A stretch of DNA of 64,000 nt from Halostagnicola larsenii XH-48 (GCF_000517625.1 NZ_CP007056.1:496001-560000), one strand, 5' to 3'; positions 35,301-44,450 are shown, counted from the stretch's first letter. The notes: generated from the sequence alone by a model not told the origin. Made by a program: numbers and translations.

Positions 35301-35308
35301 TATAATTC
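35301..35308 (-). promoter_or_regulatory. TATA box of the zinc alcohol dehydrogenase gene
   Basis: Minus strand GAATTATA lies 25-32 bases before the ATG at 35276. Confidence 0.45.
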
Positions 35309-35375
35309 TATTGGACTCCGCGTCGGAGCGAGCGAGAACCGGATCGCAGTGTGGGCATCGGGACCGAATCGATCG

Positions 35376-36455
35376 CTATTCGATGTCGACCCGTTCGTCG
35401 CGTTCGGCCGCCTCGTGGACGGCCCGAATCGTTCGCATATCGTCGAGGCCGTGACGACCGTCCGGAAGGATCGGTTCGTCGCCGAGCACCCGGTCGGCGA
35501 AGTAGTCGAACTCCTCGCGCATCTCCTCGACAGCGCCGTACTCAGTATCGTGGATTTCCGCCCGAAGACTGCCCGACGAGAGGTGCAGCGTCGCCTCGCC
35601 ATGGAACGCGGGGGCGAGTTCGATCGATCCCTCGGTGCCGATGATCTTGAGCTGGGTATCCGTCTGTGCGTGCTGGCTCGTCGTACAGACGAGCGGCAGG
35701 TCGCCCTCGAGCGTCAGCGTGAACGTCGCGTTCTGGTCGGGAACGTCCTCGAAGGCCGCCGCCGACGAGGACATCCGGGCGGTGACGGCGACCGGATCGC
35801 GCTCGAGCAGGAACCTGGCCGTGTTGATGGGGTAGATGCCGAGATCCATGACAGAGGTCCCGTATCCGGTGACGTCGGAATCGAGTCGCCACTGGTCCGG
35901 GTCGGGATTCATCTCGAGGATCGGTTGCGTGTTGTTCCCGTAGACGTGGGTCGGTTCACCGATGAAGCCGTCGTCGATGAGTTCCTTCGCTCTGCGAACG
36001 GCCGGTTCGGTGTGCATTCGGTAGGCCGTCATCAGCGGAATGTCGGCCGCTTCGGCCGCCTCGACGAGTCGCTCGGCTCGTTCGACGGTGGCCTCAAGGG
36101 GTTTCTCACAGAGGACCGCCTTTCCGAGTTCGGCGGCGGTTTCGACGTACTCGAGGTGGAAGGCGTTGGGCGTGCCCACGTAGACCGCGTCGTAGGCGTC
36201 GACACCGGCACCGTCGTGGAAGTCGTCGTAAGTGAGACCGCGTTCGACGCCGTGTTTGTCGGCCAGACGGTCCGCTTTTTCCTGTGTCGAACTGACGAGA
36301 ACGGTGGTTTCGCAGTGAGACGTCTGCTCGATCGCGGGAAGGACGACGTCTACCGTCCACCACCCGAGTCCGACGAGCGCAAATCGGAGGGTTCCGTCGG
36401 CCCCCGTCTCCCAGTCGCGTTCTTCGAACCGGCCAAGCACGGTATTGGTTTCCAT
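35376..36455 (-). CDS. xacA: D-xylose 1-dehydrogenase (NADP-dependent), XacA
   Basis: 359 aa from METNTVLGRFEERDW. It matches the haloarchaeal xylose dehydrogenase I know from Haloarcula/Haloferax: the FEERDW...RFALVGLGWW opening, TVLVSSTQEKAD, CEKPLEATVERAE, MTAYRMHTEPAVRRAK, NPDPDQWRLDSDV and LGIYPINTARFLL. It is a Gfo/Idh/MocA fold enzyme that oxidises xylose (and in some cases arabinose) to the lactone with NADP+, the first step of non-phosphorylated pentose oxidation. Neighbours on the same strand are xacD and xacF. The TATA element TAAAAT is about 26-31 bases upstream on the minus strand. No separate XacC-type lactonase is seen nearby. Confidence 0.9.
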   Translation of the reverse strand: METNTVLGRFEERDWETGADGTLRFALVGLGWWTVDVVLPAIEQTSHCETTVLVSSTQEKADRLADKHGVERGLTYDDFHDGAGVDAYDAVYVGTPNAFHLEYVETAAELGKAVLCEKPLEATVERAERLVEAAEAADIPLMTAYRMHTEPAVRRAKELIDDGFIGEPTHVYGNNTQPILEMNPDPDQWRLDSDVTGYGTSVMDLGIYPINTARFLLERDPVAVTARMSSSAAAFEDVPDQNATFTLTLEGDLPLVCTTSQHAQTDTQLKIIGTEGSIELAPAFHGEATLHLSSGSLRAEIHDTEYGAVEEMREEFDYFADRVLGDEPILPDGRHGLDDMRTIRAVHEAAERDERVDIE

Positions 36456-36480
36456 ACGGAGCCGTTTCGCCCGAGGGGAA

Positions 36481-36486
36481 TAAAAT
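36481..36486 (-). promoter_or_regulatory. TATA box of xacA
   Basis: Minus strand ATTTTA lies 26-31 bases before the xacA ATG at 36455. Confidence 0.5.
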
Positions 36487-36932
36487 CGTTCGGTGTGCTC
36501 GAGAGGAGACACCGACGGAACGTGGAGGCCCACCGTCGGTCTCGATAGCGAAAGTGGACGGTACTGATTGTTCTCTGCTAATTGGAGTTCACAGCTTGAC
36601 TAGAGTTGTTCTTATTCTCAGAACAAAGTTATCGAGTTTGACCGACCGACAGTCTATTTGAGAACTGAGATGGAGCGTGAGACACCATTCGGACGATCAA
36701 ACTGAGCCGTGTTTTACGAAGGTACGATCGTAATATTCTGCAACACTCGAGCGATGGCGAGCAGCGTTCTGTCGCGTTCCGTTTCCGAGAAACACCAGAT
36801 ACTGACCCCAACAAGCCCTGTATCAAGAGTTAAAAGAATGAATACAACGGGGCAGAAATTAGCTAGACAAAGCCTATCATGACTGGTTCTTTGTTTGATA
36901 GGGGTTGTTCTGTAATAGAGAAGAGAGTTTTC

Positions 36933-36960
36933 TACAAAGAAGGAGACTCACCTACTAGAG
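36933..36960 (+). repeat. copy B of the intergenic motif (TACAAAG ... CTCACCTACTAGAG)
   Basis: Counterpart of the stretch at 27990-28020; here the following hairpin begins only 11 bases downstream. Confidence 0.35.
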
Positions 36961-36970
36961 ACGCCTCTCG

Positions 36971-37000
36971 CGCGGATAGAATCTGAGTGTCCTATCCGCG
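36971..37000. other. 9-bp perfect hairpin
   Basis: CGCGGATAG (36971-36979) pairs with CTATCCGCG (36992-37000), 12-base loop. Lies just past the motif copy B, in a gap between same-strand genes, downstream of xacD in its direction of transcription. Confidence 0.45.
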
Positions 37001-37200
37001 GTAGCTTTCGAGATCGGATAGCTCGAGCGGACACATTTCCGCTATACTCTATCTACGTCTCGGATCAAACGCGAGATAGTTGTGACAATCTGCCCACATG
37101 GGGCTGGATGTAGCGTTAAAGAATAACAGAACAGCACTCCTGCGTGCTCGAGTCGCTGAACGATTTCGAGCAAAAGAGTGATCGGCGAAACGACGGCGAG

Positions 37201-38436
37201 TTACGCTTCGTCGAAGAGGGTTTCGCCTTCAACCATGTGTTCCTCGACGGCGTCGAGATCCAGCGTCAATCCGAGACCTGGTTTTTCGGGGACTTCCATA
37301 CGGCCGTTTTCGATCAATCCGTCTTCTTCGACGAGATCCTCCCACCAGCCGAGTTGGTAGGAGTGATACTCGAGCGCGAGCGAGTTCGGAATCGCCGCGG
37401 CGACCTGCGCGGAGGCCATCGTCCCGATCGGCGATGAGACGTTGTGCATCGCGACGGGGACGTAGTACAGATCTGCGAGGTCCGCGATCTTTCTGGTCTC
37501 GCGCATCCCGCCTACGCGCGGGAGGTCGGGTGCGATGATGTCGATCGACTGGTTCTCGATGAGTCGGCGCTGCCCGTGGGTCCGATAGACGTTCTCGCCG
37601 ACCGTGATCGGCGTCGTCGTCGACTGCGTGACCTCCTGTTGAACGTCGTGGTTTTCCGGCGGGACCGGATCCTCGAGCCACCAGACGTCGTAGGCCTCGA
37701 GTTCGCGTGCCAGCCGTTTCGCGGAGCCGGCGGAGAACGACCAGTGACAGTCGAAGGCGACATCCGCCCGGTCGCCGACCCGTTCGGTAACCTGCCGGAC
37801 GATTTCGACCTTGTGGTCGATTTCGGGGCCGCGAAGGTGGCGGTTCGCACGATCCTTCTCGTGGCCCGAGGGAACGTCCAGATCGAACTTGATGGCGTCG
37901 TAGCCGAGTTCCTCGACTACGCGTTCGCCCTCGTCGGCACAGGCGACGGGGTTGGCCTCGTCTTCGGTGTGAAGGTCGCAGTAAACCCGTACCTCGTCGC
38001 GGTACTTGCCGCCGACGAGCTGATAGGCGGGAAGCTCGAGGATCTTGCCGGCCACGTCGTGCAGCGCGATTTCGATGCCCGAGATGGCCGAGATTACCTT
38101 GCCCGAGATCGAGCCCTCGCCGGACATCTTCTGGATGAGGTGTTCGTACAGCCGGTCGATGTCGAGTGGGTTCTCGCCGATCAGGAACGGCGCCATCCGT
38201 TCGATGATCGCATCGTCGCCGCCGCCCCAGTAGGATTCACCCGTTCCAACGAGCCCGGCGTCGGTGTAGACGCGGACGAGAATCCAGGGGTAGTTGCCGT
38301 CGACCATCGTGGTCTGAACGTCAGTAATCTCGACGTCGCGTGGACCTCGGTCGGCGGTCAGCTCCATCGTCTCCGAGGACAGGTCGCGCATCGTGTACTC
38401 TGCGTTCGGATCGCGTAGCGTCCGGTAGTTCGGCAT
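37201..38436 (-). CDS. xacD: xylonate/arabinonate dehydratase, XacD (enolase superfamily)
   Basis: 411 aa. MR/MLE enzyme with KFDLD (the KxD pattern of pentonate dehydratases), VAFDCHWSFS (Asp), WLEDPVPPEN (Glu), TVGENVYRTH (Glu) and VAMHNVSSPIG (His). It agrees with the Haloferax XacD, which dehydrates D-xylonate and L-arabinonate to 2-keto-3-deoxypentonate. Located between xacA and, across the strand-switched ThuA gene, xacF. A GATATACC element lies 23-30 bases before the start on the minus strand. Longer N-terminus (MPNYRTLRDPNAEY) than the other two enolase-family enzymes in the window. Confidence 0.88.
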   Translation of the reverse strand: MPNYRTLRDPNAEYTMRDLSSETMELTADRGPRDVEITDVQTTMVDGNYPWILVRVYTDAGLVGTGESYWGGGDDAIIERMAPFLIGENPLDIDRLYEHLIQKMSGEGSISGKVISAISGIEIALHDVAGKILELPAYQLVGGKYRDEVRVYCDLHTEDEANPVACADEGERVVEELGYDAIKFDLDVPSGHEKDRANRHLRGPEIDHKVEIVRQVTERVGDRADVAFDCHWSFSAGSAKRLARELEAYDVWWLEDPVPPENHDVQQEVTQSTTTPITVGENVYRTHGQRRLIENQSIDIIAPDLPRVGGMRETRKIADLADLYYVPVAMHNVSSPIGTMASAQVAAAIPNSLALEYHSYQLGWWEDLVEEDGLIENGRMEVPEKPGLGLTLDLDAVEEHMVEGETLFDEA

Positions 38437-38458
38437 ACGCTTGCTGTTTACTTCTCAT

Positions 38459-38466
38459 GGTATATC
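38459..38466 (-). promoter_or_regulatory. TATA box of xacD
   Basis: Minus strand GATATACC lies 23-30 bases before the ATG at 38436. Confidence 0.45.
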
Positions 38467-38557
38467 ACGTTTGGCATGTCGATTACGGGAGCTGTGACTG
38501 GAAAATGGTAGTACCGCTACAATGGATTTTAGCCCCTGCAGCGTAACGATACCAACG

Positions 38558-39211
38558 ATGCCTGAACCAAACGCTGTCGTTCTCGGCGGAAATCGGTTCC
38601 CGTTTCACCGACTCGAGCGACTCGGGCCGGTTGTCGAACAATCAGTAGAAGAGCGAGGAATCGATGCCGACGTGACCACCGACCGCGATGTCCTGCTCGA
38701 GAAACGGATACGTGAGTACGATGTGCTCGTGGACATGACGACCGACAGCACGTTGAGCGACCGCCAGGAGTCCGGCCTCCGGTCGTTCGCCGAACGCGGC
38801 GGCGGCTACGTCGGCGTACACGGCGCAGCGGACCTCACCACGACTGCCGACGAACGACTCGAGGAACCGATTCCCGAACTCCGCGAACTCATCGGCGGGC
38901 ACTTTCTGGGCCACCCCGAACAGTCGACGTTCGACGTGAACGTCGTCGACAGCCACCACTCGATCACCGCCGATCTGGACGGGTTTACGGTGTGGGACGA
39001 ACCCTACGTGCTCGAGTACGACGACGATGTTCGCGTGCTCGCGCGTATGGACCATCCCCAAAACGGGGATATGCCCGTCGCGTGGGTGAAACCGTTCGGC
39101 GACGGCCGGGTCTTTTACTGCTCGCTCGGACACGACCTCCCGGCGCTGAGAAACGACGGCGTGCAGGCGCTGCTCGAGCGAGGGATCCGCTGGGCAGCGA
39201 GAAACGACTAG
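38558..39211 (+). CDS. ThuA-like domain protein, xac-cluster copy
   Basis: 217 aa from MPEPNAVVLGGNRFPFHR. Same ThuA fold as the 11009 gene: GGNRFPFHRLERLGPVV, DVLVDMTTDSTLS, GGGYVGVHGAADLTT, WDEPYVLEYD and VFYCSLGHDLPAL. The position after GVH is Gly, not Cys, so a Cys nucleophile at that turn is not general to the pair. It lies divergent from xacD and convergent with xacF, inside the pentose cluster, which suggests a role in pentose or sugar-acid use. Molecular function is not established for the family. Confidence 0.78.
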   Translation: MPEPNAVVLGGNRFPFHRLERLGPVVEQSVEERGIDADVTTDRDVLLEKRIREYDVLVDMTTDSTLSDRQESGLRSFAERGGGYVGVHGAADLTTTADERLEEPIPELRELIGGHFLGHPEQSTFDVNVVDSHHSITADLDGFTVWDEPYVLEYDDDVRVLARMDHPQNGDMPVAWVKPFGDGRVFYCSLGHDLPALRNDGVQALLERGIRWAARND

Positions 39212-39261
39212 TCGCAGTCGAGCAGCGTCGATCGGACGCGAAAAAAGCGGCGTTAGATGCG

Positions 39262-40710
39262 TTAGAACGTGTCGTAGACCGTCTTCTCGATCGTGTAGAA
39301 GTCGATTCCAGCGTCGCCCTGTTCGCGCCAGGTTTCGCTCGAGGACTGTTTGAATCCGCCGAACGGAACGTGGAGCTCGAGGCCGGTCGTCTTCGCGTTA
39401 ATCTTGGCGACGCCCGCCTCGACCTCGCGGACGAACCGCTCGGCTTCCGTGTGATCGTCGGTGACGATGCTCGCCGAAAGGCCGTACTGCACGTCGTTGG
39501 CCGCTTCGACGCCCTGTTCGTAGTCCTCGACTTCGATCACGGCGAGGACCGGACCGAAGACCTCCTCCTGTGCGATCCGATAGTCGTTCTCGACGTCCGA
39601 AAAGACGGTCGGCTCGACGTAGTAGCCGTCCTCGAAGCGCTCGCCTTCTGGCTGGCCGCCGCCGGTCTCGAGAGTTGCCCCTTCTTTCTGCGCGACATCG
39701 ATGTAGTCGAGCGTGCCCTCGAGTTCGCTTTCGGTCACCTGCGGGCCCATGTCGTACTCGTCGCCGGGACCGATCTCGATCGACTCGGCTTCGGCGACGA
39801 CGGCGTCGACGAACTCGTCGTAAACGTCCGTGTGGACGATTGCCCGAGAGCAGGCGGTACAGGCCTGGCCCGTGACGCCGAACGCGCCCGAAGCGACGAT
39901 TTCGGCGGCTTCCTCGACGTCAGCGCTGTCCGAAACCACCGTCGGGTTCTTGCCGCCGAGTTCGGTCTGGACGCGCTTGCCGTCGTCGGTGGCCTTGTCG
40001 TAGACCATGTGGCCGACTTCGCCGGAGCCGGTAAAGGAGACCGCGTCGACGTCGTCATGGGTGATGATCGCATCGCCGACCGTACTGCCCGGGCCGGTGA
40101 CGACGTTCGCCGCACCGTCGGGGAGGCCGGCCTCGTCGAGCGCCTTGAACAGCTCGAGTGCGACGCCCGGTGCGACCGACGCGGGGTTGAGCACGACGGC
40201 GTTGCCGGTCGCCAGTGCGGGGGCGAGCTTCCAGGCCGGGATGGCGATGGGGTAGTTCCACGGCGTGATCAACGCGGTGACGCCGACGGGTTCGCTGACG
40301 GTATAGAGGTTCGTCCGCGGCCCGCTCGCGCTCTTTACCGAACCGCCGAGGTCTCGAGTCTTCTCGGCGTAGTAATAGAAGATGTCGATGGCTCGCTGAA
40401 CTTCGCCGCCGGCTTCGGCGTGGGTCTTGCCCTCTTCGCGGGTGAGTAGTTCGGTCAGGCGGTCCTTCCGGTCGGCCAGGATCGAACCGGCTTCGCGAAG
40501 AATCGCGCCGCGTTCGGGTGCCGGGGTGTTCGCCCATTCGGACTGGGTGGCCGCCGCCGCTTCGACCGCCGTATTCGCATCCTCGACGGTCGACTGTTGA
40601 TACGTCGCGACGACTTCGTCCGGGGCGGACGGATCGGTCGTTTCGAAGGTCTCAGCTGCTTCTGTGTCGGTCCACGCGCCGTCCACGTAGTTTTGGTAGT
40701 TCGCGGTCAC
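39262..40710 (-). CDS. xacF: alpha-ketoglutarate semialdehyde dehydrogenase, XacF
   Basis: 482 aa with a GTG start at 40708-40710 (VTANYQNYVDG). ALDH fold: ITPWNYPIAIP, FTGSGEVG, TELGGKNP, nucleophile Cys in TGQACTACSRA, and EEVFGPVLAVIEV. Strongly similar along the whole length to the hexuronate-branch copy at 19852. In Haloferax, XacF oxidises alpha-ketoglutarate semialdehyde, the product of XacE, to alpha-ketoglutarate for the TCA cycle. It is divergent from xacE across 243 bases. GTATAC at about 40732-40737 may be its TATA element. The family call is firm; the exact substrate is inferred from the cluster. Confidence 0.88.
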   Translation of the reverse strand: MTANYQNYVDGAWTDTEAAETFETTDPSAPDEVVATYQQSTVEDANTAVEAAAATQSEWANTPAPERGAILREAGSILADRKDRLTELLTREEGKTHAEAGGEVQRAIDIFYYYAEKTRDLGGSVKSASGPRTNLYTVSEPVGVTALITPWNYPIAIPAWKLAPALATGNAVVLNPASVAPGVALELFKALDEAGLPDGAANVVTGPGSTVGDAIITHDDVDAVSFTGSGEVGHMVYDKATDDGKRVQTELGGKNPTVVSDSADVEEAAEIVASGAFGVTGQACTACSRAIVHTDVYDEFVDAVVAEAESIEIGPGDEYDMGPQVTESELEGTLDYIDVAQKEGATLETGGGQPEGERFEDGYYVEPTVFSDVENDYRIAQEEVFGPVLAVIEVEDYEQGVEAANDVQYGLSASIVTDDHTEAERFVREVEAGVAKINAKTTGLELHVPFGGFKQSSSETWREQGDAGIDFYTIEKTVYDTF

Positions 40711-40953
40711 GAGTACCCTATCGGTGTGCTCGTATACGGATCTTATGATTCGGACAGGATTCTCCGCCTCGCGCGAAACGAGACCTACTGTCCGGCCACG
40801 TGATGATTCAGTTTATTCAGGCACGCGAGCGGACACAGAAAGACCCCTATGACAGCACCGATTTACGAATACTCAGGGGAGTAATCCACGATTCAGCGTT
40901 CGGAGACGAGCACCAGACCTAATACGGATGCGAATAAAGTTGGAGATACTCAC

Positions 40954-41826
40954 ATGCGCTACTACCAGCTATGCGAGGACGGAGCCCCCCGCCTCGCGCT
41001 CGAGACGGCTGACTCAGTGTACGATCTCACGGCGGCAAAACCGCGGTTACAAACGTTCGAAGACCTCCTCGCTGCGGCGGATATCGCTAACCAGTCGATC
41101 GATGCGGTCGCGGATCAACTCCTCGAGGACGCTGTCGTCCTCCCGAGCGAGCCAGTGGAGGATCATGCTGCAACAACTCCGGTTTCGTCGGGCGAAGTCT
41201 GGGCAGCCGGCGTCACCTACCGGATTAGCGAGAAAGCGCGGCAGGCGGAGAGTTCGATGCCGGATATGTATATCGACGTCTACGAGAGCGACCGACCGGA
41301 AGTGTTCTTCAAGGCGACGCCGAACCGTACCGTCGGTCCCGACGAGGCGGTCGGTATCCGCGCGGACTCCGAATGGGACGTGCCGGAACCAGAACTCGGT
41401 ATCGTCCTCTCGGGCGGAGAGATCGTCGGGTATACGATCGGAAACGACATGAGTAGCCGATCGATCGAGGGGGAGAACCCGCTTTACCTGCCGCAAGCAA
41501 AGGTCTACGATCGATGTTGTTCGATCGGACCGTGTATCCGGTCGGCCGATTCCATCAGCGACCCGCACGACCTCGAGATGTGGATGACGATCACTCGAGA
41601 CGGTGAGCTCCGGTACGACGAATCGACGAGCACGTCGAAGATGGTTCGGTCGGTCGAAGAACTGACCGAGTATTACGTCAAACACAACGCTGTTCCCGAC
41701 GTGTCCGTTCTGTTGACCGGAACGTCGCTCGTTCCAGACGAAGGGTTCACGTTACACGAAGGCGATGTCATCGAGATCGGTATCGAGGAAATCGGAACGC
41801 TCACCAATACCGTCGTCGAGGTCTGA
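40954..41826 (+). CDS. xacE: 2-keto-3-deoxypentonate dehydratase, XacE (fumarylacetoacetase family)
   Basis: 290 aa. FAH-fold enzyme: GVTYRISEKARQ, the metal-site EPELGIVLS (EPE/G pattern), GNDMSSRSIEGENPLYLPQAK and the closing GTSLVPDEGFTLHEGDVIEI. Haloferax XacE, from the same fold family, converts 2-keto-3-deoxyxylonate/arabonate to alpha-ketoglutarate semialdehyde. It is divergent from xacF (next step) and in line with xacR. Cytoplasmic; Mg2+ or Mn2+ expected from the family. A start at ATGCGCTACTACC is supported by the family-typical MRYYQL opening. Confidence 0.87.
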   Translation: MRYYQLCEDGAPRLALETADSVYDLTAAKPRLQTFEDLLAAADIANQSIDAVADQLLEDAVVLPSEPVEDHAATTPVSSGEVWAAGVTYRISEKARQAESSMPDMYIDVYESDRPEVFFKATPNRTVGPDEAVGIRADSEWDVPEPELGIVLSGGEIVGYTIGNDMSSRSIEGENPLYLPQAKVYDRCCSIGPCIRSADSISDPHDLEMWMTITRDGELRYDESTSTSKMVRSVEELTEYYVKHNAVPDVSVLLTGTSLVPDEGFTLHEGDVIEIGIEEIGTLTNTVVEV

Positions 41827-42010
41827 GCGGGTCCCAGTCGAAACGACTCGAGAACTGTACGGAAGCTCACTCCCTGCTCGTTTATGCTGTGGCTCGACGT
41901 GTTGGCTGCAAGTACCCCCGCAGGCGACCAGTCTCAAAGCAGGATAACTCGTTCTATCGTGGGCGGGTCGATTCGTGCGGTGAGGAACGGAGTTTGTTAT
42001 CAGAGAACAA

Positions 42011-42018
42011 TCTATATG
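42011..42018 (+). promoter_or_regulatory. TATA box of xacR
   Basis: TCTATATG lies 25-32 bases before the ATG at 42043 and supports that start over the long upstream in-frame extension. Confidence 0.5.
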
Positions 42019-42042
42019 GGGCTTCGGTTTGATTGGGACCGT

Positions 42043-42804
42043 ATGGCTGAACCGAACCATCCCGTTCGCACCGTCGGAAGGACGTTCGAAATCCTCGAGG
42101 TAATTCAGGAACTCGACGGCGCTGGCGTTTCGGAAATCGCCGAGCGCGTCGACATCGGTAAAAGCGGCGTTCACAATCACCTCACGACGTTGACGAACTG
42201 CGAGTACGTCGACAAGGAAGGCGACGAATACCATATCGGACTGGCGTTTCTCGGGCTCGGTGCATACGCCAGGAACAGAACACCGATATACGACACCGCA
42301 CAGGGACAGGCCGACAAACTGGCAGAGGAAACCGGCGAGCTCGTCAACCTCCTCGTCGAAAAGAACGGCAGAGGGATCTACCTCTACCAGGCAAAAGGCG
42401 ATAACGCGGTCGAACTCGACACCCACGAAGGGAAACGGGTCCGATTGCACTGTACGGGGCTCGGAAAAGCGATACTCGGGTTCCGGCCCGAGTCGGAAGT
42501 CGACCGGATCCTGTCCGAACACGGCCTTCCGGAAGAAACTCCCCAGACGATCACGGACCGTGATGAACTCGCCGACGAACTCGAGGACATCCGCGACAAA
42601 CGATACGCGGTCGATCGAGAGGAACGACTCAACGGCCTGCGCTGTATCGCCGCACCGATCACCGACGACGACGACCGAAGCGTCGCGGCCATCAGCGTCT
42701 CCTGTCCCGTCCACCGCGTCGGCGACGAACGCTTCTACGAGGATCTCCCGGAGACGGTGCTGGCGGCAGCGAACGTGATCGAACTCGAGCACAACTATTC
42801 CTGA
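42043..42804 (+). CDS. xacR: IclR-family transcriptional regulator, XacR-like
   Basis: 253 aa from MAEPNHPVRTVGRTFEIL. N-terminal winged helix-turn-helix (AGVSEIAERVDIGKSGVHNHL, residues about 28-50) and a C-terminal IclR ligand-binding domain (LHCTGLGKAIL, AAISVSCPVHRV). The Haloferax XacR, also IclR-type and encoded in the xac cluster, activates the pentose genes. This one lies directly after xacE and before GH51 and the XacGHIJK importer. It is the only recognised regulator in the 64-kb window, so it may control much of the cluster; that is inference. The ligand is unknown, likely a pentose acid. Confidence 0.85.
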   Translation: MAEPNHPVRTVGRTFEILEVIQELDGAGVSEIAERVDIGKSGVHNHLTTLTNCEYVDKEGDEYHIGLAFLGLGAYARNRTPIYDTAQGQADKLAEETGELVNLLVEKNGRGIYLYQAKGDNAVELDTHEGKRVRLHCTGLGKAILGFRPESEVDRILSEHGLPEETPQTITDRDELADELEDIRDKRYAVDREERLNGLRCIAAPITDDDDRSVAAISVSCPVHRVGDERFYEDLPETVLAAANVIELEHNYS

Positions 42805-42908
42805 GCCACAGTCCGTGACGAGAACGCTACGACACAGCGTCTCGCCGATTTGCTCGGTTAAAACAAACGGAGCGAAAGAACCGGTGCTATGGGACGGTCA
42901 CGTCGCTT

Positions 42909-44414
42909 TTACTGGTCGATCGAAACTGCGGCGACCGTCGACGGCGGCAGTTCCGTCGTGAGAGTTCCGTCGGTGTCGACCGAAACTGCGAGTTGCTCGG
43001 CTCCGAACTCGGCGGCGTTATCCGCAGTTACCTCGAGGTCGGGCTCCTGATCGGCAAAGAGGATTTCGCCGGAGACGTCTTCTTCGGCCGGTTCGGTGCC
43101 CTCAAGCGAAAGTTCGACCGTCTGTGAACTGTGGCAATCGAGGTTCGTGAGCGTCACGTACGCCTCGTCCGCATCGACCGAGGCCGAGGAGCCGACGAGC
43201 GGCAGTTCTCGATCGTCCTCGAGTTCTCGAGACGGCGTAGACACGGAGGTCTGGACGGCTTCGTTGCCCTTGTGTGGTGCGTAGAGGTCGAAGACGTGGT
43301 AGGTCGGTCGCGCCCAGGCGTCGTCCTCGTCGGTTTCGACGAGACACTGGAGGACGTTGACGGTCTGTGCGATGTTCGTCATCGTGACGACGTCGCTGTG
43401 ATCGTTGAAAATGTCAAGCACCGACGCGGCCGAGAGCGCGTCGAGAACGGTTCCGGGCTGCTCGAGCCCGTTGTCGGCTGTCGCTTCGGGGTGCCAGGAT
43501 CCCCACTCGTCGATGATGACGCCGATGTCTCGGGTCGTCGCGACGGCGTTGATCGCCGCTGCGATCCGTTCGATGTGGTCTTCGGTCTCGAGGGCGTCGG
43601 CGAGGAACCGATCGTACTGCTCGTCGTCGGCCTCCGAGACGGTCATTCCCTGTCCGTAATAGTGATGCAGCGTCAGGTGATCGAGCGGGAACTCGGTCCC
43701 CCACGGTGCGCCGGCGACTTCCTCCATGAAGCGGCGGTTCCACTCGTGGCCCTCGAACCCGCAGGCGATGAGCTCGAGGTCCTCCTCGACTAGCAGGTTG
43801 TCCATGGTACCGACGTAGGTCGCGTATCGACGATACTCTCGAGCGTACTGCTCGGGCGTCATTCGGCCGCCACAGCCCCAGTTTTCGTTTCCAAGGCCCC
43901 AGTATTTGACGCCGTAGGAGTCTTCGCGGCCGTTTTCGCGACGGCGGTCTGCCAGTTCGGTGTCGCCCTCGTAGTTGCAGTACTCGACCCAGTTTGCCGC
44001 CTCCTGTGGATCCCCGGAGCCGACGTTCGCCGCGAGATACGGCTCCGTGCCGATCCGTTCGCAGTACTCGAGGAACTCGTCGGTCCCGAAGGCGTTCGAT
44101 TCTTCGGGAGTCTCCTCGGGCCCCTGCGCCCAGAAGAGATTTCGGCGACGCGGGCGGTCCTCCTGCGGCCCGACGCCGTCCTCCCAGTGATAATCGTCCG
44201 CAAAACAGCCGCCCGGCCACCGCAGGACGGGAAGCTCGAGGTCTGCGAGTAACTCGAGGGTGTCCTCGCGGAATCCCTCCTCGTCGGAGCTGTCGCTGTG
44301 CCAGATACCGCCATAGATACAGCGTCCCAGGTGTTCGGCGAAGTGGCCGTGAACCTCGGGCGCGATGCGATCGATCGTTGCCTCTGTATGTACTGTTACA
44401 CGTGCGTCAGTCAT
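42909..44414 (-). CDS. GH51 alpha-L-arabinofuranosidase, compact form
   Basis: 501 aa. Canonical GH51: VHGHFAEHLGRCIYGGIW near the N-terminus, VLRWPGGCFADDYHWEDG, acid/base Glu in GLGNENWGCGG, and nucleophile Glu in GVIIDEWGSWH, followed by a beta-sandwich. Retaining enzyme releasing arabinose from arabinan or arabinoxylan oligomers. No signal peptide, so it acts inside. It converges on xacR. A TATTTATATC element is 27-36 bases upstream. Differs from the 739-aa GH51 at 29834 by lacking the carbohydrate-binding-like insertion. Confidence 0.9.
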   Translation of the reverse strand: MTDARVTVHTEATIDRIAPEVHGHFAEHLGRCIYGGIWHSDSSDEEGFREDTLELLADLELPVLRWPGGCFADDYHWEDGVGPQEDRPRRRNLFWAQGPEETPEESNAFGTDEFLEYCERIGTEPYLAANVGSGDPQEAANWVEYCNYEGDTELADRRRENGREDSYGVKYWGLGNENWGCGGRMTPEQYAREYRRYATYVGTMDNLLVEEDLELIACGFEGHEWNRRFMEEVAGAPWGTEFPLDHLTLHHYYGQGMTVSEADDEQYDRFLADALETEDHIERIAAAINAVATTRDIGVIIDEWGSWHPEATADNGLEQPGTVLDALSAASVLDIFNDHSDVVTMTNIAQTVNVLQCLVETDEDDAWARPTYHVFDLYAPHKGNEAVQTSVSTPSRELEDDRELPLVGSSASVDADEAYVTLTNLDCHSSQTVELSLEGTEPAEEDVSGEILFADQEPDLEVTADNAAEFGAEQLAVSVDTDGTLTTELPPSTVAAVSIDQ

Positions 44415-44440
44415 GCACTAATTTGATATTTTCGGAGAGT

Positions 44441-44450
44441 GATATAAATA
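44441..44450 (-). promoter_or_regulatory. TATA box of the compact GH51 gene
   Basis: Minus strand TATTTATATC lies 27-36 bases before the ATG at 44414. Confidence 0.45.

Larger units (their letters stand above)
36456..37200. other. 745-base intergenic region with motif and hairpins
   Basis: Between xacA start and xacD stop. Contains the xacA promoter, a 7-bp hairpin (CCTATCA 36873-36879 / TGATAGG 36896-36902), copy B of an intergenic motif (36933-36960) and a 9-bp hairpin (36971-37000). The 65-codon frame at 36629-36826 has no supporting features. Confidence 0.5.

Noticed and set aside
36629-36826. 65-codon minus frame between xacA and xacD
   Set aside because: No promoter, no hydrophobic or domain features, frame lies in an AT-rich gap with hairpins.
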